From the NCBI GenBank assembly GCA_035685165.1, contig DASRBI010000017.1, positions 62,001 to 126,000 of the forward strand: 64,000 nt of DNA, given 5' to 3'. This document shows, in pieces, positions 16,241 to 25,120 of this stretch. The translations under genes and the position numbers were made by a program. The notes beneath the pieces were generated by a model. The model was not told the DNA's origin. It made no database searches and was given only the letters and a program-made list of their open reading frames with translations. Position 1 is the first letter of the stretch, and each line of letters starts with the position of its first letter. Source of the DNA: DATFDN01 sp035685165 (GTDB lineage Bacteria; Pseudomonadota; Alphaproteobacteria; Acetobacterales; Acetobacteraceae).

Positions 16241-16891
16241 ATGGCGGAAGAGATCGGCAGCGGCATCCCCGGCACCGAGGAGTATCAGCCGGCGAGCTTC
16301 GCCTTCGATGCGGAGAGCGAGCGCGAGGTCGCGCGCCATATCGCCAAGTATCCCGCCGGGCGGCAGGCGAGCGCGGTGCTGCCGCTCCTCTGGCTCGTGC
16401 AGCGGCAGATGCAACGCACCACTGGCAGCGCCTGGGTGCCGCTCGCGGCGATGAACGAGGTGGCGCGCATCCTCAACATGGCGCCGATCCGCGTCTATGA
16501 GGTGGCGACGTTCTACGCGATGTTCAACCTGCGCCCGGTCGGCAAGTGGCATTTGCAGGTCTGCACCACCACGCCCTGCTGGCTGCGCGGCTCCGACGAG
16601 GTGGTGCGCGCCTGCCGCGCGGAGACCGGCATCAAGGGCTGGAAGGAAACCAGCGCCGACGGGCTGTTCACCATGACCGAGGTGGAATGCCTCGGCGCCT
16701 GCGTGAATGCGCCGATCCTGCAAGTGAATGACGATTTCTACGAGGACATGGACGCCGCGCGCACCAAGGAATTGTTGCAGGCGCTTCGGCGCAACGAGCC
16801 GCCCAGGCCCGGCTCGATGGCCGGCCGCCAGACCTCGGCCCCGGAGGGCGGTCCGACCACGCTCACTACGCTCCAATTCGCCGAGGAGTAG
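16241..16891 (+). CDS. nuoE: NADH-quinone oxidoreductase subunit E
   Basis: A 216-residue thioredoxin-like subunit carrying the [2Fe-2S] cluster N1a. The four ligands are the CX4C in VCTTTPCWLRG and the CX3C in VECLGACVNAP. The N-terminal helical part with RIYEVATFYAMFNL-type sequence (VYEVATFYAMFNLRPVG) is intact. A proline-rich tail of about 30 residues follows the fold. It precedes nuoF by six bases, as usual for the NADH-input module. Confidence 0.96.
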   Translation: MAEEIGSGIPGTEEYQPASFAFDAESEREVARHIAKYPAGRQASAVLPLLWLVQRQMQRTTGSAWVPLAAMNEVARILNMAPIRVYEVATFYAMFNLRPVGKWHLQVCTTTPCWLRGSDEVVRACRAETGIKGWKETSADGLFTMTEVECLGACVNAPILQVNDDFYEDMDAARTKELLQALRRNEPPRPGSMAGRQTSAPEGGPTTLTTLQFAEE

Positions 16892-16897
16892 GGGGCA

Positions 16898-18202
16898 ATG
16901 CTTGCAGACAAGGACCGCATCTTCACCAATCTCTACGGCATCCACGACTGGCGCCTGGAGGCGGCGCGGCGGCGCGGCGACTGGGACGGCACCAAGGACA
17001 TTCTCGCGCGCGGGCGCGACGCGATCATCGAGGAGATCAAGGCCTCGGGCCTGCGCGGGCGCGGCGGGGCGGGCTTCCCGACCGGCGTCAAATGGTCGTT
17101 CATGCCGAAACAGTCGGACGGTCGGCCCGCCTATCTGGTGGTGAACGCCGACGAGTCCGAACCCGGCACCTGCAAGGACCGCGACATCATACGCCACGAT
17201 CCGCACAAGCTGATCGAGGGCTGTCTGATCGCCTGCTTCGCGATGGGCGCCAGCACCTGCTACATCTACATCCGCGGCGAGTTCTATAACGAGAGTCGTG
17301 TGCTCGAAGCGGCGATCGACGAGGCGCGCGCGGCCGGGCTGATCGGCAAGAACGCCTGCGGCTCGGGCTTCGATTGCGAGATCCACGTGCACCGCGGCGC
17401 CGGGGCCTATATCTGCGGCGAGGAAACCGCGCTGCTGGAAAGCCTGGAAGGCAAGAAGGGGATGCCGCGCATGAAGCCGCCGTTTCCGGCGGCGGTCGGC
17501 GTGTATGGCTGCCCGACCACGGTGAACAATGTCGAAAGCATCGCGGTGACGCCGACCATCATGCGGCGCGGCGCGGCGTGGTTCGCCGGCATCGGGCGCA
17601 AGGGCAACACCGGGCCGAAAGTTTATTGCATCTCCGGGCACGTGAACAAGCCGTGCAATGTCGAGGAGGCTTTGGGGATTCCGCTGCGCGAGCTGATCGA
17701 ACGCTATGCGGGCGGTGTGCGCGGCGGCTGGGATAACCTGCTCGCCGTGATCCCCGGCGGCTCGTCGGTGCCGGTGATCCCGAAATCCATCTGCGACGAC
17801 GTGTTGATGGATTTCGACAGTCTGCGCGAGGTGCAAAGCGGCCTCGGCACCGCAGCGGTGATCGTGATGGACAAATCCACCGACATCATCCGCGCGATCG
17901 CCCGGCTTTCCGAGTTCTACAAGCACGAGAGCTGCGGGCAATGCACACCCTGCCGCGAGGGCACGGGCTGGATGATGCGGGTGATGAATCGCATGGTGCA
18001 GGGCAGGGCGGAACCCGAGGAGATCGACACGCTCGATCAAGTCACGCGGCAGGTGGAGGGCCACACGATCTGCGCCCTGGGCGATGCCGCCGCCTGGCCG
18101 ATCCAGGGCTTGATCCGCCATTTCCGCCCGGAGATCGAGGCGCGCATCGCCGCGTACAAGAGCCGCACCGGGCTGCCGAACATGCCGATGGCGGCGGAGT
18201 AG
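16898..18202 (+). CDS. nuoF: NADH-quinone oxidoreductase subunit F (NADH- and FMN-binding)
   Basis: A 434-residue 51-kDa-type subunit that oxidises NADH. The glycine-rich nucleotide site LRGRGGAGFPTGVKWSF is near residue 55, the FMN-region YLVVNADESEPGTCKDR follows, and cluster N3 is bound by the SCGQCTPCREG motif near the C terminus with a further downstream cysteine. Length is normal. A long inverted repeat in the following 136 bases separates it from nuoG. Confidence 0.97.
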   Translation: MLADKDRIFTNLYGIHDWRLEAARRRGDWDGTKDILARGRDAIIEEIKASGLRGRGGAGFPTGVKWSFMPKQSDGRPAYLVVNADESEPGTCKDRDIIRHDPHKLIEGCLIACFAMGASTCYIYIRGEFYNESRVLEAAIDEARAAGLIGKNACGSGFDCEIHVHRGAGAYICGEETALLESLEGKKGMPRMKPPFPAAVGVYGCPTTVNNVESIAVTPTIMRRGAAWFAGIGRKGNTGPKVYCISGHVNKPCNVEEALGIPLRELIERYAGGVRGGWDNLLAVIPGGSSVPVIPKSICDDVLMDFDSLREVQSGLGTAAVIVMDKSTDIIRAIARLSEFYKHESCGQCTPCREGTGWMMRVMNRMVQGRAEPEEIDTLDQVTRQVEGHTICALGDAAAWPIQGLIRHFRPEIEARIAAYKSRTGLPNMPMAAE

Positions 18203-18224
18203 GGATGATGCAGTTTACACATCG

Positions 18225-18310
18225 TCATGCCCGGACTTGGCCCGGGCACCCACGACTTCATTGCCGGCCGCGCAGCCAGTCGTGGGTGGCCGGGCCAAGC
18301 CCGGGCATGA
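18225..18310. repeat. long hairpin-forming repeat between nuoF and nuoG
   Basis: The left arm (18225-18257, beginning TCATGCCCGG) pairs with the right arm (18278-18310, ending CCGGGCATGA). By eye, 31 of 33 positions match across a 20-base loop. The core recurs singly at 60245-60271. It lies between two cotranscribed complex I genes and is not coding. Confidence 0.75.
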
Positions 18311-18338
18311 CCGGGAATGTGGTTTGGGTGGTCTCCTG

Positions 18339-20399
18339 ATGCCCAAAGTCACTATCGACGGCATCGAAGTCGAGGTTCCCGCCGGGTCGACCGTTTTGCA
18401 GGCCTGCGAAGCGGCCGGCGTGGAGATTCCGCGCTTCTGCTATCACGACCGTCTCTCCATCGCCGGCAATTGTCGCATGTGCCTTGTGCAGGTGGAGAAG
18501 GCGCCGCCCAAGCCGATCGCCTCCTGCGCCTGGCCGGTGGCGGACGGGATGGTGGTGCATACCGACACGCCGATGGTCCGCAACGCGCGCCGCGGCGTGA
18601 TGGAGTTCCTGCTCATCAATCACCCGCTCGATTGCCCGATTTGCGATCAGGGTGGCGAGTGCGACTTGCAGGATCAGGCGCTCGGCTACGGCATGGACCA
18701 TTCGCGCTATGCCGAGAACAAGCGCGCGGTGAAGGACAAATATCTCGGCCCGCTGGTGAAGACCGTGATGACGCGCTGCATCCACTGCACGCGCTGCATC
18801 CGCTTCATGGCGGAGATTGCGGGCGTGCCCGATCTCGGCGCCACCGCGCGCGGCGAGAACATGGAAGTCACCACCTATATCGAGAAGGGTCTCGCCTCCG
18901 AGCTTTCCGGCAACATCATCGACCTCTGCCCGGTCGGCGCGCTGACCGCGAAGCCGCTCGCCTTCACCTACCGCAACTGGGAGCTGAGCAAGGTCGATTC
19001 GATCGACGTGCTGGATGCCCAGGGCTGCAATATCCGCGTCGACGTGCGGGGGCCCGAGGTGATCCGCATCCTGCCGCGCCTGAATGAGGACGTGAACGAG
19101 GAATGGCTCGGCGACAAGTCGCGCTTCGCGCTCGACGGGCTGAAGCGCCGCCGCCTCGACCGGCCCTGGGTGCGCCGCGACGGGCGGCTCGTGCCCGCCA
19201 CCTGGGATGAGGCATTCGCGGTGGCGGCCGAGCGGCTTGCCGCCGTGCCGCCGCAGCGCATCGGCGCGGTGGTGGGCGATCTCTGCGACGCCGAGAGCAT
19301 GGCGGCGCTAAAGGACCTGATGGGCGCGCTCGGCGCGGCCAGTCTGGACTGCCGCCAGGACGGCGCCCAGCTCGATACGTCACGGCGCGATTTCTACCTG
19401 TTCAACAGCACCATCGCCGGGATCGACGAGGCCGACGCGCTGCTCTTGATCGGCACCAATCCGCGCCACGAGGCGCCGGTGCTGAACGCGCGCATCCGCA
19501 AGCGTTGGTTGCAGACGGGAATGCCGGTGGGCGTGCTCGGCCCGGCGGCCGACCTGACATACGACATCCAGCATCTCGGCGACGCGCCCGCGGGGCCGGC
19601 GGCGCTGCTCGCACCGGGCGATACGTTCCTCAACGTGCTGCGCGCCGCCAAGCGCCCGATGATCGTGGTCGGCGCCGCCGCTCTGGCGCGGCCCGACGGC
19701 GCGGCGGTGCTCGCCGCCGCCTGGGCGCTGGCGCGCGAGGTGGGCGCGCTCTCGGCCGAGTGGCACGGGTTCAACGTGCTGCACGCCGCCGCCGCGCGCG
19801 TCGGCGCGATCTATCTCGGCTTTTTGCCCGGTCCGGGCGGCAAGAGCTTCGGGCAGATGATGGGCGGCGGGGTGGATGTGCTGTGGCTGCTCGGGGCCGA
19901 CGAGTTCGACACCGCGCGCATCGGCCGCGAGACCTTCGTGATCTACCAGGGCCATCACGGCGACCGCGGCGCGGCGCGGGCGGATTTGATCCTGCCCGGC
20001 GCGGCCTATACCGAGAAGCACGGTACTTACGTGAACTTCGAGGGCCGGGTGCAGCGCGGCCAGTTCGCGCTCTATCCGCCCGGCGAGGCGCGCGAAGACT
20101 GGAAGATCATCCGCGCGCTGAGCGAACATCTGGGCCGCCCGCTTCCCTATGACGACATCGACGCGCTGCGCGCGCGGCTGGAGGCGATCAACCCCGTGTT
20201 CGGCCGGCTCGACTTCCTGCCGCATTTTGGCTGCACCGACCTCTCCGGGCCCGCCAGCGACACCGTGCTGACCACCAACCCGTTCCGCCCGGTGTTCGCG
20301 AACTACTATCAAACCGACCCGATCAGCCGCGCGAGTCCGACCATGGCGCAATGCGTCGCCGAGTTCGTGGCACCCGCGCAGCGCGCGGCAGCGGAGTGA
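18339..20399 (+). CDS. nuoG: NADH-quinone oxidoreductase subunit G
   Basis: A 686-residue 75-kDa-type subunit with several iron-sulfur clusters at its N terminus. The ligands of the [2Fe-2S] centre N1b are in RFCYHDRLSIAGNCRMC with a later cysteine in IASCAW. The His-containing N5 site lies around HPLDCPICDQGGECDLQ, and N4 is in RCIHCTRCIRF with DLCPVGAL. The rest is the molybdopterin-oxidoreductase-like domain. The start MPKVTIDGIEVEV was chosen from family alignment; the open frame upstream runs through the repeat. nuoH follows five bases after the stop. Confidence 0.96.
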   Translation: MPKVTIDGIEVEVPAGSTVLQACEAAGVEIPRFCYHDRLSIAGNCRMCLVQVEKAPPKPIASCAWPVADGMVVHTDTPMVRNARRGVMEFLLINHPLDCPICDQGGECDLQDQALGYGMDHSRYAENKRAVKDKYLGPLVKTVMTRCIHCTRCIRFMAEIAGVPDLGATARGENMEVTTYIEKGLASELSGNIIDLCPVGALTAKPLAFTYRNWELSKVDSIDVLDAQGCNIRVDVRGPEVIRILPRLNEDVNEEWLGDKSRFALDGLKRRRLDRPWVRRDGRLVPATWDEAFAVAAERLAAVPPQRIGAVVGDLCDAESMAALKDLMGALGAASLDCRQDGAQLDTSRRDFYLFNSTIAGIDEADALLLIGTNPRHEAPVLNARIRKRWLQTGMPVGVLGPAADLTYDIQHLGDAPAGPAALLAPGDTFLNVLRAAKRPMIVVGAAALARPDGAAVLAAAWALAREVGALSAEWHGFNVLHAAAARVGAIYLGFLPGPGGKSFGQMMGGGVDVLWLLGADEFDTARIGRETFVIYQGHHGDRGAARADLILPGAAYTEKHGTYVNFEGRVQRGQFALYPPGEAREDWKIIRALSEHLGRPLPYDDIDALRARLEAINPVFGRLDFLPHFGCTDLSGPASDTVLTTNPFRPVFANYYQTDPISRASPTMAQCVAEFVAPAQRAAAE

Positions 20400-20404
20400 G
20401 CGCG

Positions 20405-21424
20405 ATGGGACCGACCAACCAAAGCGTGTTCGCATCGCCGCTCGGCCATCTCGGCCTGATCTTAGGCGAGACGCTCGCGATGCTGGTGCCGCTTTTGATC
20501 CTGGTCGCCTACCTGACCTACGCCGAGCGCAAGGTCCTGGCGGCGATGCAGATCCGCAAGGGCCCCAACGTGGTCGGTCCGTTCGGCATCTGGCAGCCCT
20601 TCGCCGACGCGCTGAAGATGCTGACGAAGGAGACCATCATCCCCGCCGGCGCCAACCGGGCGCTGTTCCTGATGGCGCCGATGCTGACCTTCGGGCTGGC
20701 GATGGTAGCCTGGGCCGTGATCCCCGTCAGCGGCGGCTGGGTGGTGGCCGACATCAATGTCGGTATCCTCTATTTGTTCGCGATCAGCTCGCTCGGCGTC
20801 TATGGCATCATCATCGCCGGCTGGGCCAGCAACTCGAAATACGCCTTCATGGGCGCGCTCCGCAGCGCGGCGCAGATGGTGAGCTACGAGGTCTCGATCG
20901 GCTTCGTGCTGGTCACGGTCCTGCTGTGCGCGGGCAGCCTCAATCTGTCGGACATCGTGCGGGCGCAGCAGAAGCTTTGGTTCTTCATCCCGCTCTTCCC
21001 GATGTTCGTCATCTTCTTCATCTCGGCGCTGGCGGAGACGAACCGCTCGCCCTTCGACCTGCCGGAAGGGGAAAGCGAGATCGTCGCGGGCTTCTTCGTC
21101 GAATACAGCTCGCTCGCCTTCGGCCTGTTCTTCCTCGGCGAATACGCGAACATGATCCTGATGAGCGGGATGACGACGATCCTGTTCCTGGGCGGCTGGC
21201 TCGGCCCGTTCGGGCTCGCCCCCCAGCTCGGGCTGCTCTGGTTCATCCTCAAGGTGTTCATCTGCCTGTTCGTCTTCATCTGGGTGCGGGCGACCTTCCC
21301 GCGCTTCCGCTACGACCAGCTCATGCGGCTCGGCTGGAAGGTGTTTTTGCCGGCGAGCCTTGTGTGGCTGGTGATCACGGCGGGCGGGCTGCTCGCCACC
21401 GGGTTCATACCGACACATGCTTGA
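20405..21424 (+). CDS. nuoH: NADH-quinone oxidoreductase subunit H
   Basis: A 339-residue membrane subunit with eight helices that links the quinone tunnel to the proton-pumping arm. Conserved stretches seen are TYAERKVLAAMQIRKGPNVVGPFG, ALRSAAQMVSYEVSIG and AETNRSPFDLPEGESEIVAGFFVEYSS. I chose the ATG at 20405; a GTG that overlaps the nuoG stop three codons earlier is possible. Confidence 0.97.
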   Translation: MGPTNQSVFASPLGHLGLILGETLAMLVPLLILVAYLTYAERKVLAAMQIRKGPNVVGPFGIWQPFADALKMLTKETIIPAGANRALFLMAPMLTFGLAMVAWAVIPVSGGWVVADINVGILYLFAISSLGVYGIIIAGWASNSKYAFMGALRSAAQMVSYEVSIGFVLVTVLLCAGSLNLSDIVRAQQKLWFFIPLFPMFVIFFISALAETNRSPFDLPEGESEIVAGFFVEYSSLAFGLFFLGEYANMILMSGMTTILFLGGWLGPFGLAPQLGLLWFILKVFICLFVFIWVRATFPRFRYDQLMRLGWKVFLPASLVWLVITAGGLLATGFIPTHA

Positions 21425-21473
21425 TGAAATTGCGGCCGGGCCGTAATCCCGCGCCGCGCTGATCGAGGGATCA

Positions 21474-21962
21474 ATGGCTGCTCTGGATCGCACCGCGCGA
21501 ACCTGGCTCCTGGCCGAACTGGTGCAGGGCATGTGGCTCACGCTGCGCTATTTCTTCCGCCCGAAGGCGACCATCAACTATCCATACGAGAAATCCCCCC
21601 AAAGCCCGCGCTTCCGTGGCGAGCACGCGCTGCGCCGCTACCCGAACGGCGAGGAACGCTGCATCGCCTGCAAGCTGTGCGAGGCGATCTGCCCGAGCCA
21701 ATGCATCGTCATCGAAGCCGAGCCGCGCGCCGACGGCTCCCGCCGCACTACGCGTTACGACATCGACATGACGAAGTGCATCTATTGCGGGCTGTGCGAG
21801 GAAGCGTGTCCCGTGGATGCGATCGTCGAAGGCCCGAACATGGAATTCGCCCGCGAGACTCGCGAGGAGCTATTCTACAACAAGGAGAAGCTGCTTGCGA
21901 ACGGCGACATATGGGAGGCCGAAATCGCCAAGCGGCTTGAGCTCGATGCGCCATACCGCTGA
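21474..21962 (+). CDS. nuoI: NADH-quinone oxidoreductase subunit I
   Basis: A 162-residue ferredoxin-like subunit with two [4Fe-4S] clusters (N6a and N6b). They are bound by CIACKLCEAICPSQC and CIYCGLCEEACPVDA, the classic paired CX2CX2CX3C motifs. The N-terminal amphipathic helix (GMWLTLRYFFRPKATINYPYEK) is that of alphaproteobacterial and mitochondrial TYKY subunits. A 159-base spacer with a repeat follows. Confidence 0.97.
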   Translation: MAALDRTARTWLLAELVQGMWLTLRYFFRPKATINYPYEKSPQSPRFRGEHALRRYPNGEERCIACKLCEAICPSQCIVIEAEPRADGSRRTTRYDIDMTKCIYCGLCEEACPVDAIVEGPNMEFARETREELFYNKEKLLANGDIWEAEIAKRLELDAPYR

Positions 21963-22000
21963 GCCGCACGTGAGCGCCCTCCACCCCCAACTCACCCCAA

Positions 22001-22030
22001 CCCGCTCCGCCCCGAGGGGCGGAGAGGGAG
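22001..22030. repeat. CTCCGCCCC/GGGGCGGAG inverted repeat between nuoI and nuoJ
   Basis: CTCCGCCCC (22005-22013), a two-base loop, and GGGGCGGAG (22016-22024) form a perfect nine-pair hairpin. The flanks GGGAGTG and CAACCCG match the other copies. It is a member of the same family as the copies at 7547, 12425 and 32433. Confidence 0.65.
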
Positions 22031-22121
22031 TGTGCGCCGCGCCTGTTCCCTTTCCGTCCCTGGCGGCGGAGAGGATTAGGGTGGCGCGGAGGAACGCGGT
22101 GCGCAAACCCGAGTCGGCCCG

Positions 22122-22850
22122 ATGATCTACGCCACCATCTGCTTCTACATCTTCTCGATCGTGCTCGTGATCAGCGCGGCGATGGTTGTCACCGCGCGCA
22201 ATCCCGTCCATTCGGTGCTGTTCCTGATCGCCGCCTTCTTCAACGCCGCGGTGCTATTCCTGATCGTCGGCGCCGAGTTCCTCGCCTTCATCCTGCTGAT
22301 CGTCTATGTCGGCGCGGTCGCGGTGCTGTTCCTGTTCGTCGTGATGATGCTCGACATCGACTTCGAGCAGCTCCGCAGCGGGTTCCAGCGTTATGCCCCG
22401 GTGGGTGCGGCGATCGGCGCGCTGCTGCTCGCCGAGCTCGTGCTGGTGATGCTTGGCTGGCCAGTCTCCAGCGCCGTCAGTCAGGCGCGCTTCGCACCGG
22501 CCCCGGCCGACATCAGCAACACCGATGCGCTCGGGCGGCTGCTCTATACGGACTACATCCTGCCGTTTCAGACCGCCGGGCTCGTGCTGCTGGTGGCGAT
22601 GATCGGCGCCATCATGCTGACCTTGCGCGATCGCCGCCGCTCGCGCCATCAGGTCGTCGCGGTGCAGGTGGCGCGCCGGCCGGAGGACACGCTGGAGCTC
22701 GTGCGCGTCGATCTCGGCCAGGGCGTGCCGCCAGACGCGATCCGGCGCCCGCTCGTGAGCGAACCGGCCGGCATCGACGAGGACCCGCTGGAGGCGCAGG
22801 GCGGCGCGCACCACCCCGCGCCGGCCCATCACGCCCCGGAGGCACGCTGA
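22122..22850 (+). CDS. nuoJ: NADH-quinone oxidoreductase subunit J
   Basis: A 242-residue membrane subunit with five helices. The key block LIVGAEFLAFILLIVYVGAVAVLFLFVVMML, with the conserved pi-bulge region, is intact. The C-terminal 70 or so residues beyond the last helix are hydrophilic, ending in a histidine- and proline-rich tail (GGAHHPAPAHHAPEAR) that extends past the usual end of about 200 residues. nuoK starts one base after the stop. Confidence 0.96.
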   Translation: MIYATICFYIFSIVLVISAAMVVTARNPVHSVLFLIAAFFNAAVLFLIVGAEFLAFILLIVYVGAVAVLFLFVVMMLDIDFEQLRSGFQRYAPVGAAIGALLLAELVLVMLGWPVSSAVSQARFAPAPADISNTDALGRLLYTDYILPFQTAGLVLLVAMIGAIMLTLRDRRRSRHQVVAVQVARRPEDTLELVRVDLGQGVPPDAIRRPLVSEPAGIDEDPLEAQGGAHHPAPAHHAPEAR

Positions 22851-22851
22851 G

Positions 22852-23172
22852 ATGCTGTCGCTGACGACGATCGGGCTCGCGCACTATTTGGTGGTGAGCG
22901 CCGTATTGCTGGTGCTCGGCGTGTTCGGGATTTTTCTCAACCGCAAGAACGTCATCATCATCCTGATGTCAATCGAGCTCATTCTGCTCGCGGTGAACCT
23001 CAACTTGGTCGCGTTCTCGGCGGCACTGGCCGACATGACCGGACAGGTGTTGGCGATGTTCGTGCTCACTGTTGCCGCCGCCGAGGCGGCGATCGGGCTC
23101 GCCATCGTGGTGATCTATTTCCGCAACCGCGGCTCGATCCAGGTTGAGGACGTCAACCTGATGAGGGGTTAG
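22852..23172 (+). CDS. nuoK: NADH-quinone oxidoreductase subunit K
   Basis: A 106-residue subunit with three helices carrying the two proton-path glutamates: one in SIELILLAVNLNLVAF and one in VAAAEAAIGLAIVV. The length and spacing are those of a typical NuoK. It lies one base after nuoJ and six bases before nuoL. Confidence 0.97.
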   Translation: MLSLTTIGLAHYLVVSAVLLVLGVFGIFLNRKNVIIILMSIELILLAVNLNLVAFSAALADMTGQVLAMFVLTVAAAEAAIGLAIVVIYFRNRGSIQVEDVNLMRG

Positions 23173-23178
23173 GGACGA

Positions 23179-25107
23179 ATGACCTACATCACCGCCGTCT
23201 TCGCCCCGCTGTTCGGCGCCTTCGTCTCCGGCCTGTTCGGCCGCGTCATCGGTGACCGCGCCGCGATCGCGGTTTCCGTGCTCTGCATGCTGCTCGCCGC
23301 CGCCTGCGGGCCGTACGCCTGGGTCAACTTCGTCTGGGGTCACGCGCCGGCCGGCGCCTTTCCGCTCGGCGACTGGATCGTCGCGGGCGACTTCCAGGTG
23401 GACTGGTCGCTGCGCTACGACGCGCTCGCGGTCTCGATGGTGGCGATGGTCAGCTTCGTCTCGATGCTGATCCACGTCTACAGCATCGGCTACATGGGCC
23501 ACGACGCCTATCCGCGCTACCGCTTCTTCGCCTACCTGTCGCTGTTCACCTTTTCCATGCTGATGCTGGTGACGGCGGACAACTTGCTTCAGCTCTTCTT
23601 CGGCTGGGAGGGGGTGGGGCTCTGCTCCTACCTGCTGATCGGCTACTGGTACGACCGTCCTTCCGCCTGCGCCGCCGCCATCAAGGCATTCATCGTCAAT
23701 CGCGTCGCCGACCTCTTTTTTGCCATCGGTCTGGCGATGATCTTCCTGACGTTCGGCACGCTGAGTTTCACCCACATCTTCGCCGACCTGCCCAAGCACG
23801 CCAACGAGGTGTATGGCATCTTCGGCGGCATCCGCGTCTACGAGTTTATCGGCGTCTTGCTGTTCATCGGCGCGATGGGCAAATCCGCGCAGCTCTTCTT
23901 GCACACCTGGCTGCCGGACGCGATGGAAGGGCCGACGCCGGTTTCGGCGCTGATCCATGCGGCGACGATGGTGACGGCGGGCGTGTTCCTGATGGCGCGC
24001 ATGTCGCCCTTGATGGACGATGCGCCCGCCGCGCTTACGCTGGTAACGGTGATCGGCGCCACCACCTGTCTCTTCGCCGCCACCATCGGCTGCGTGCAGA
24101 ATGACATCAAGAAGGTGATCGCCTACTCCACCTGCTCGCAGCTCGGCTACATGTTCCTCGCCGCCGGCGTGGGCGCCTATCCGGTCTCGATCTTTCACCT
24201 GCTGACGCACGCGTTCTTCAAGGCGCTCTTGTTCCTCTGCGCGGGTTCGGTGATCCACGCCATGTCCGATGAGCAGGACATGCGCAAGATGGGCGGGCTG
24301 TGGAACAAGATCCCCGTCACCTACGTGACGATGTGGATCGGCTCGCTGGCGCTCGGCGGCATCTTCCCGTTCGCCGGCTATTTCTCGAAAGACGCGATCC
24401 TGGAGGCCGCCTTCGCCTATGGCTCGCCGGCTTCGATCTACGGCTTCATCGCCGGCGTGGCGGCGGCGTTCTGCACCGCCTTCTATTCCTGGCGGCTGTT
24501 GATCATGACCTTCCACGGCACCTCGCGCGCCGATCATCACGTGCAGGAACACGTGCATGAAAGCCCCTGGGTGATGCTCGGCCCGCTGATCGTGCTGGCG
24601 ATCGGCGCGACCGTTGCCGGCTACCTGCTGCACAATCTTCTGATCGGCCCGCACTGGGACGAATACTGGCGCCAGTCGATCGTGATTGCGCCGAACAATC
24701 AGGTGATGGCGCGGATGGAGGATTTGCCGGGCGGCGTGCGCTATTTGCCGCTGCTTTGCGGATTGGCTGGCATTGCCGTCGCCGCCTGGTTCTATTGGCT
24801 CAACCCGATGCTGCCGGTGCGGCTCGCCGCCACGTTCCGCCCGATCTATCTGCTGCTGCTGAACAAATACTATTTCGACGAGCTCTACGACTTCCTGTTC
24901 GTCCGCCCCGCCTTCCGCCTTGCGCGCCTGCTCTGGCAGACGGGCGACGCCACGCTGATCGACGGGGTGCCGAACGGGCTGGCGGCGATAGCGGTGGACG
25001 GCTCGCGCGGCGCGGTGCGGATCCAGACCGGCTCCATCGCCGTCTATGCCTTCGTGATGCTGATCGGCCTCGTCGCGCTGGTCGGCGTGTTCCTGATCTG
25101 GCGCTAG
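23179..25107 (+). CDS. nuoL: NADH-quinone oxidoreductase subunit L
   Basis: A 642-residue antiporter-like subunit, the distal proton pump of complex I, including the long lateral helix at the C terminus. Family signatures seen are LQLFFGWEGVGLCSYLLIGYWYDRPSA, FLHTWLPDAMEGPTPVSALIHAATMVTAGVFLMAR and the discontinuous-helix region around KKVIAYSTCSQLGYMFLAAGVG. The pumping residues (the Lys in AMGKSAQLFLHTW and the Glu in GWEGVG) are present. Confidence 0.97.
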   Translation: MTYITAVFAPLFGAFVSGLFGRVIGDRAAIAVSVLCMLLAAACGPYAWVNFVWGHAPAGAFPLGDWIVAGDFQVDWSLRYDALAVSMVAMVSFVSMLIHVYSIGYMGHDAYPRYRFFAYLSLFTFSMLMLVTADNLLQLFFGWEGVGLCSYLLIGYWYDRPSACAAAIKAFIVNRVADLFFAIGLAMIFLTFGTLSFTHIFADLPKHANEVYGIFGGIRVYEFIGVLLFIGAMGKSAQLFLHTWLPDAMEGPTPVSALIHAATMVTAGVFLMARMSPLMDDAPAALTLVTVIGATTCLFAATIGCVQNDIKKVIAYSTCSQLGYMFLAAGVGAYPVSIFHLLTHAFFKALLFLCAGSVIHAMSDEQDMRKMGGLWNKIPVTYVTMWIGSLALGGIFPFAGYFSKDAILEAAFAYGSPASIYGFIAGVAAAFCTAFYSWRLLIMTFHGTSRADHHVQEHVHESPWVMLGPLIVLAIGATVAGYLLHNLLIGPHWDEYWRQSIVIAPNNQVMARMEDLPGGVRYLPLLCGLAGIAVAAWFYWLNPMLPVRLAATFRPIYLLLLNKYYFDELYDFLFVRPAFRLARLLWQTGDATLIDGVPNGLAAIAVDGSRGAVRIQTGSIAVYAFVMLIGLVALVGVFLIWR

Positions 25108-25120
25108 GGGCGGGCGGGCG

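Noticed and set aside
14795..18121. A 1108-residue open frame antisense to nuoD-nuoF
   Set aside because: It has arginine- and histidine-rich, low-complexity sequence and lies opposite well-conserved complex I genes. Such frames are expected in GC-rich DNA.
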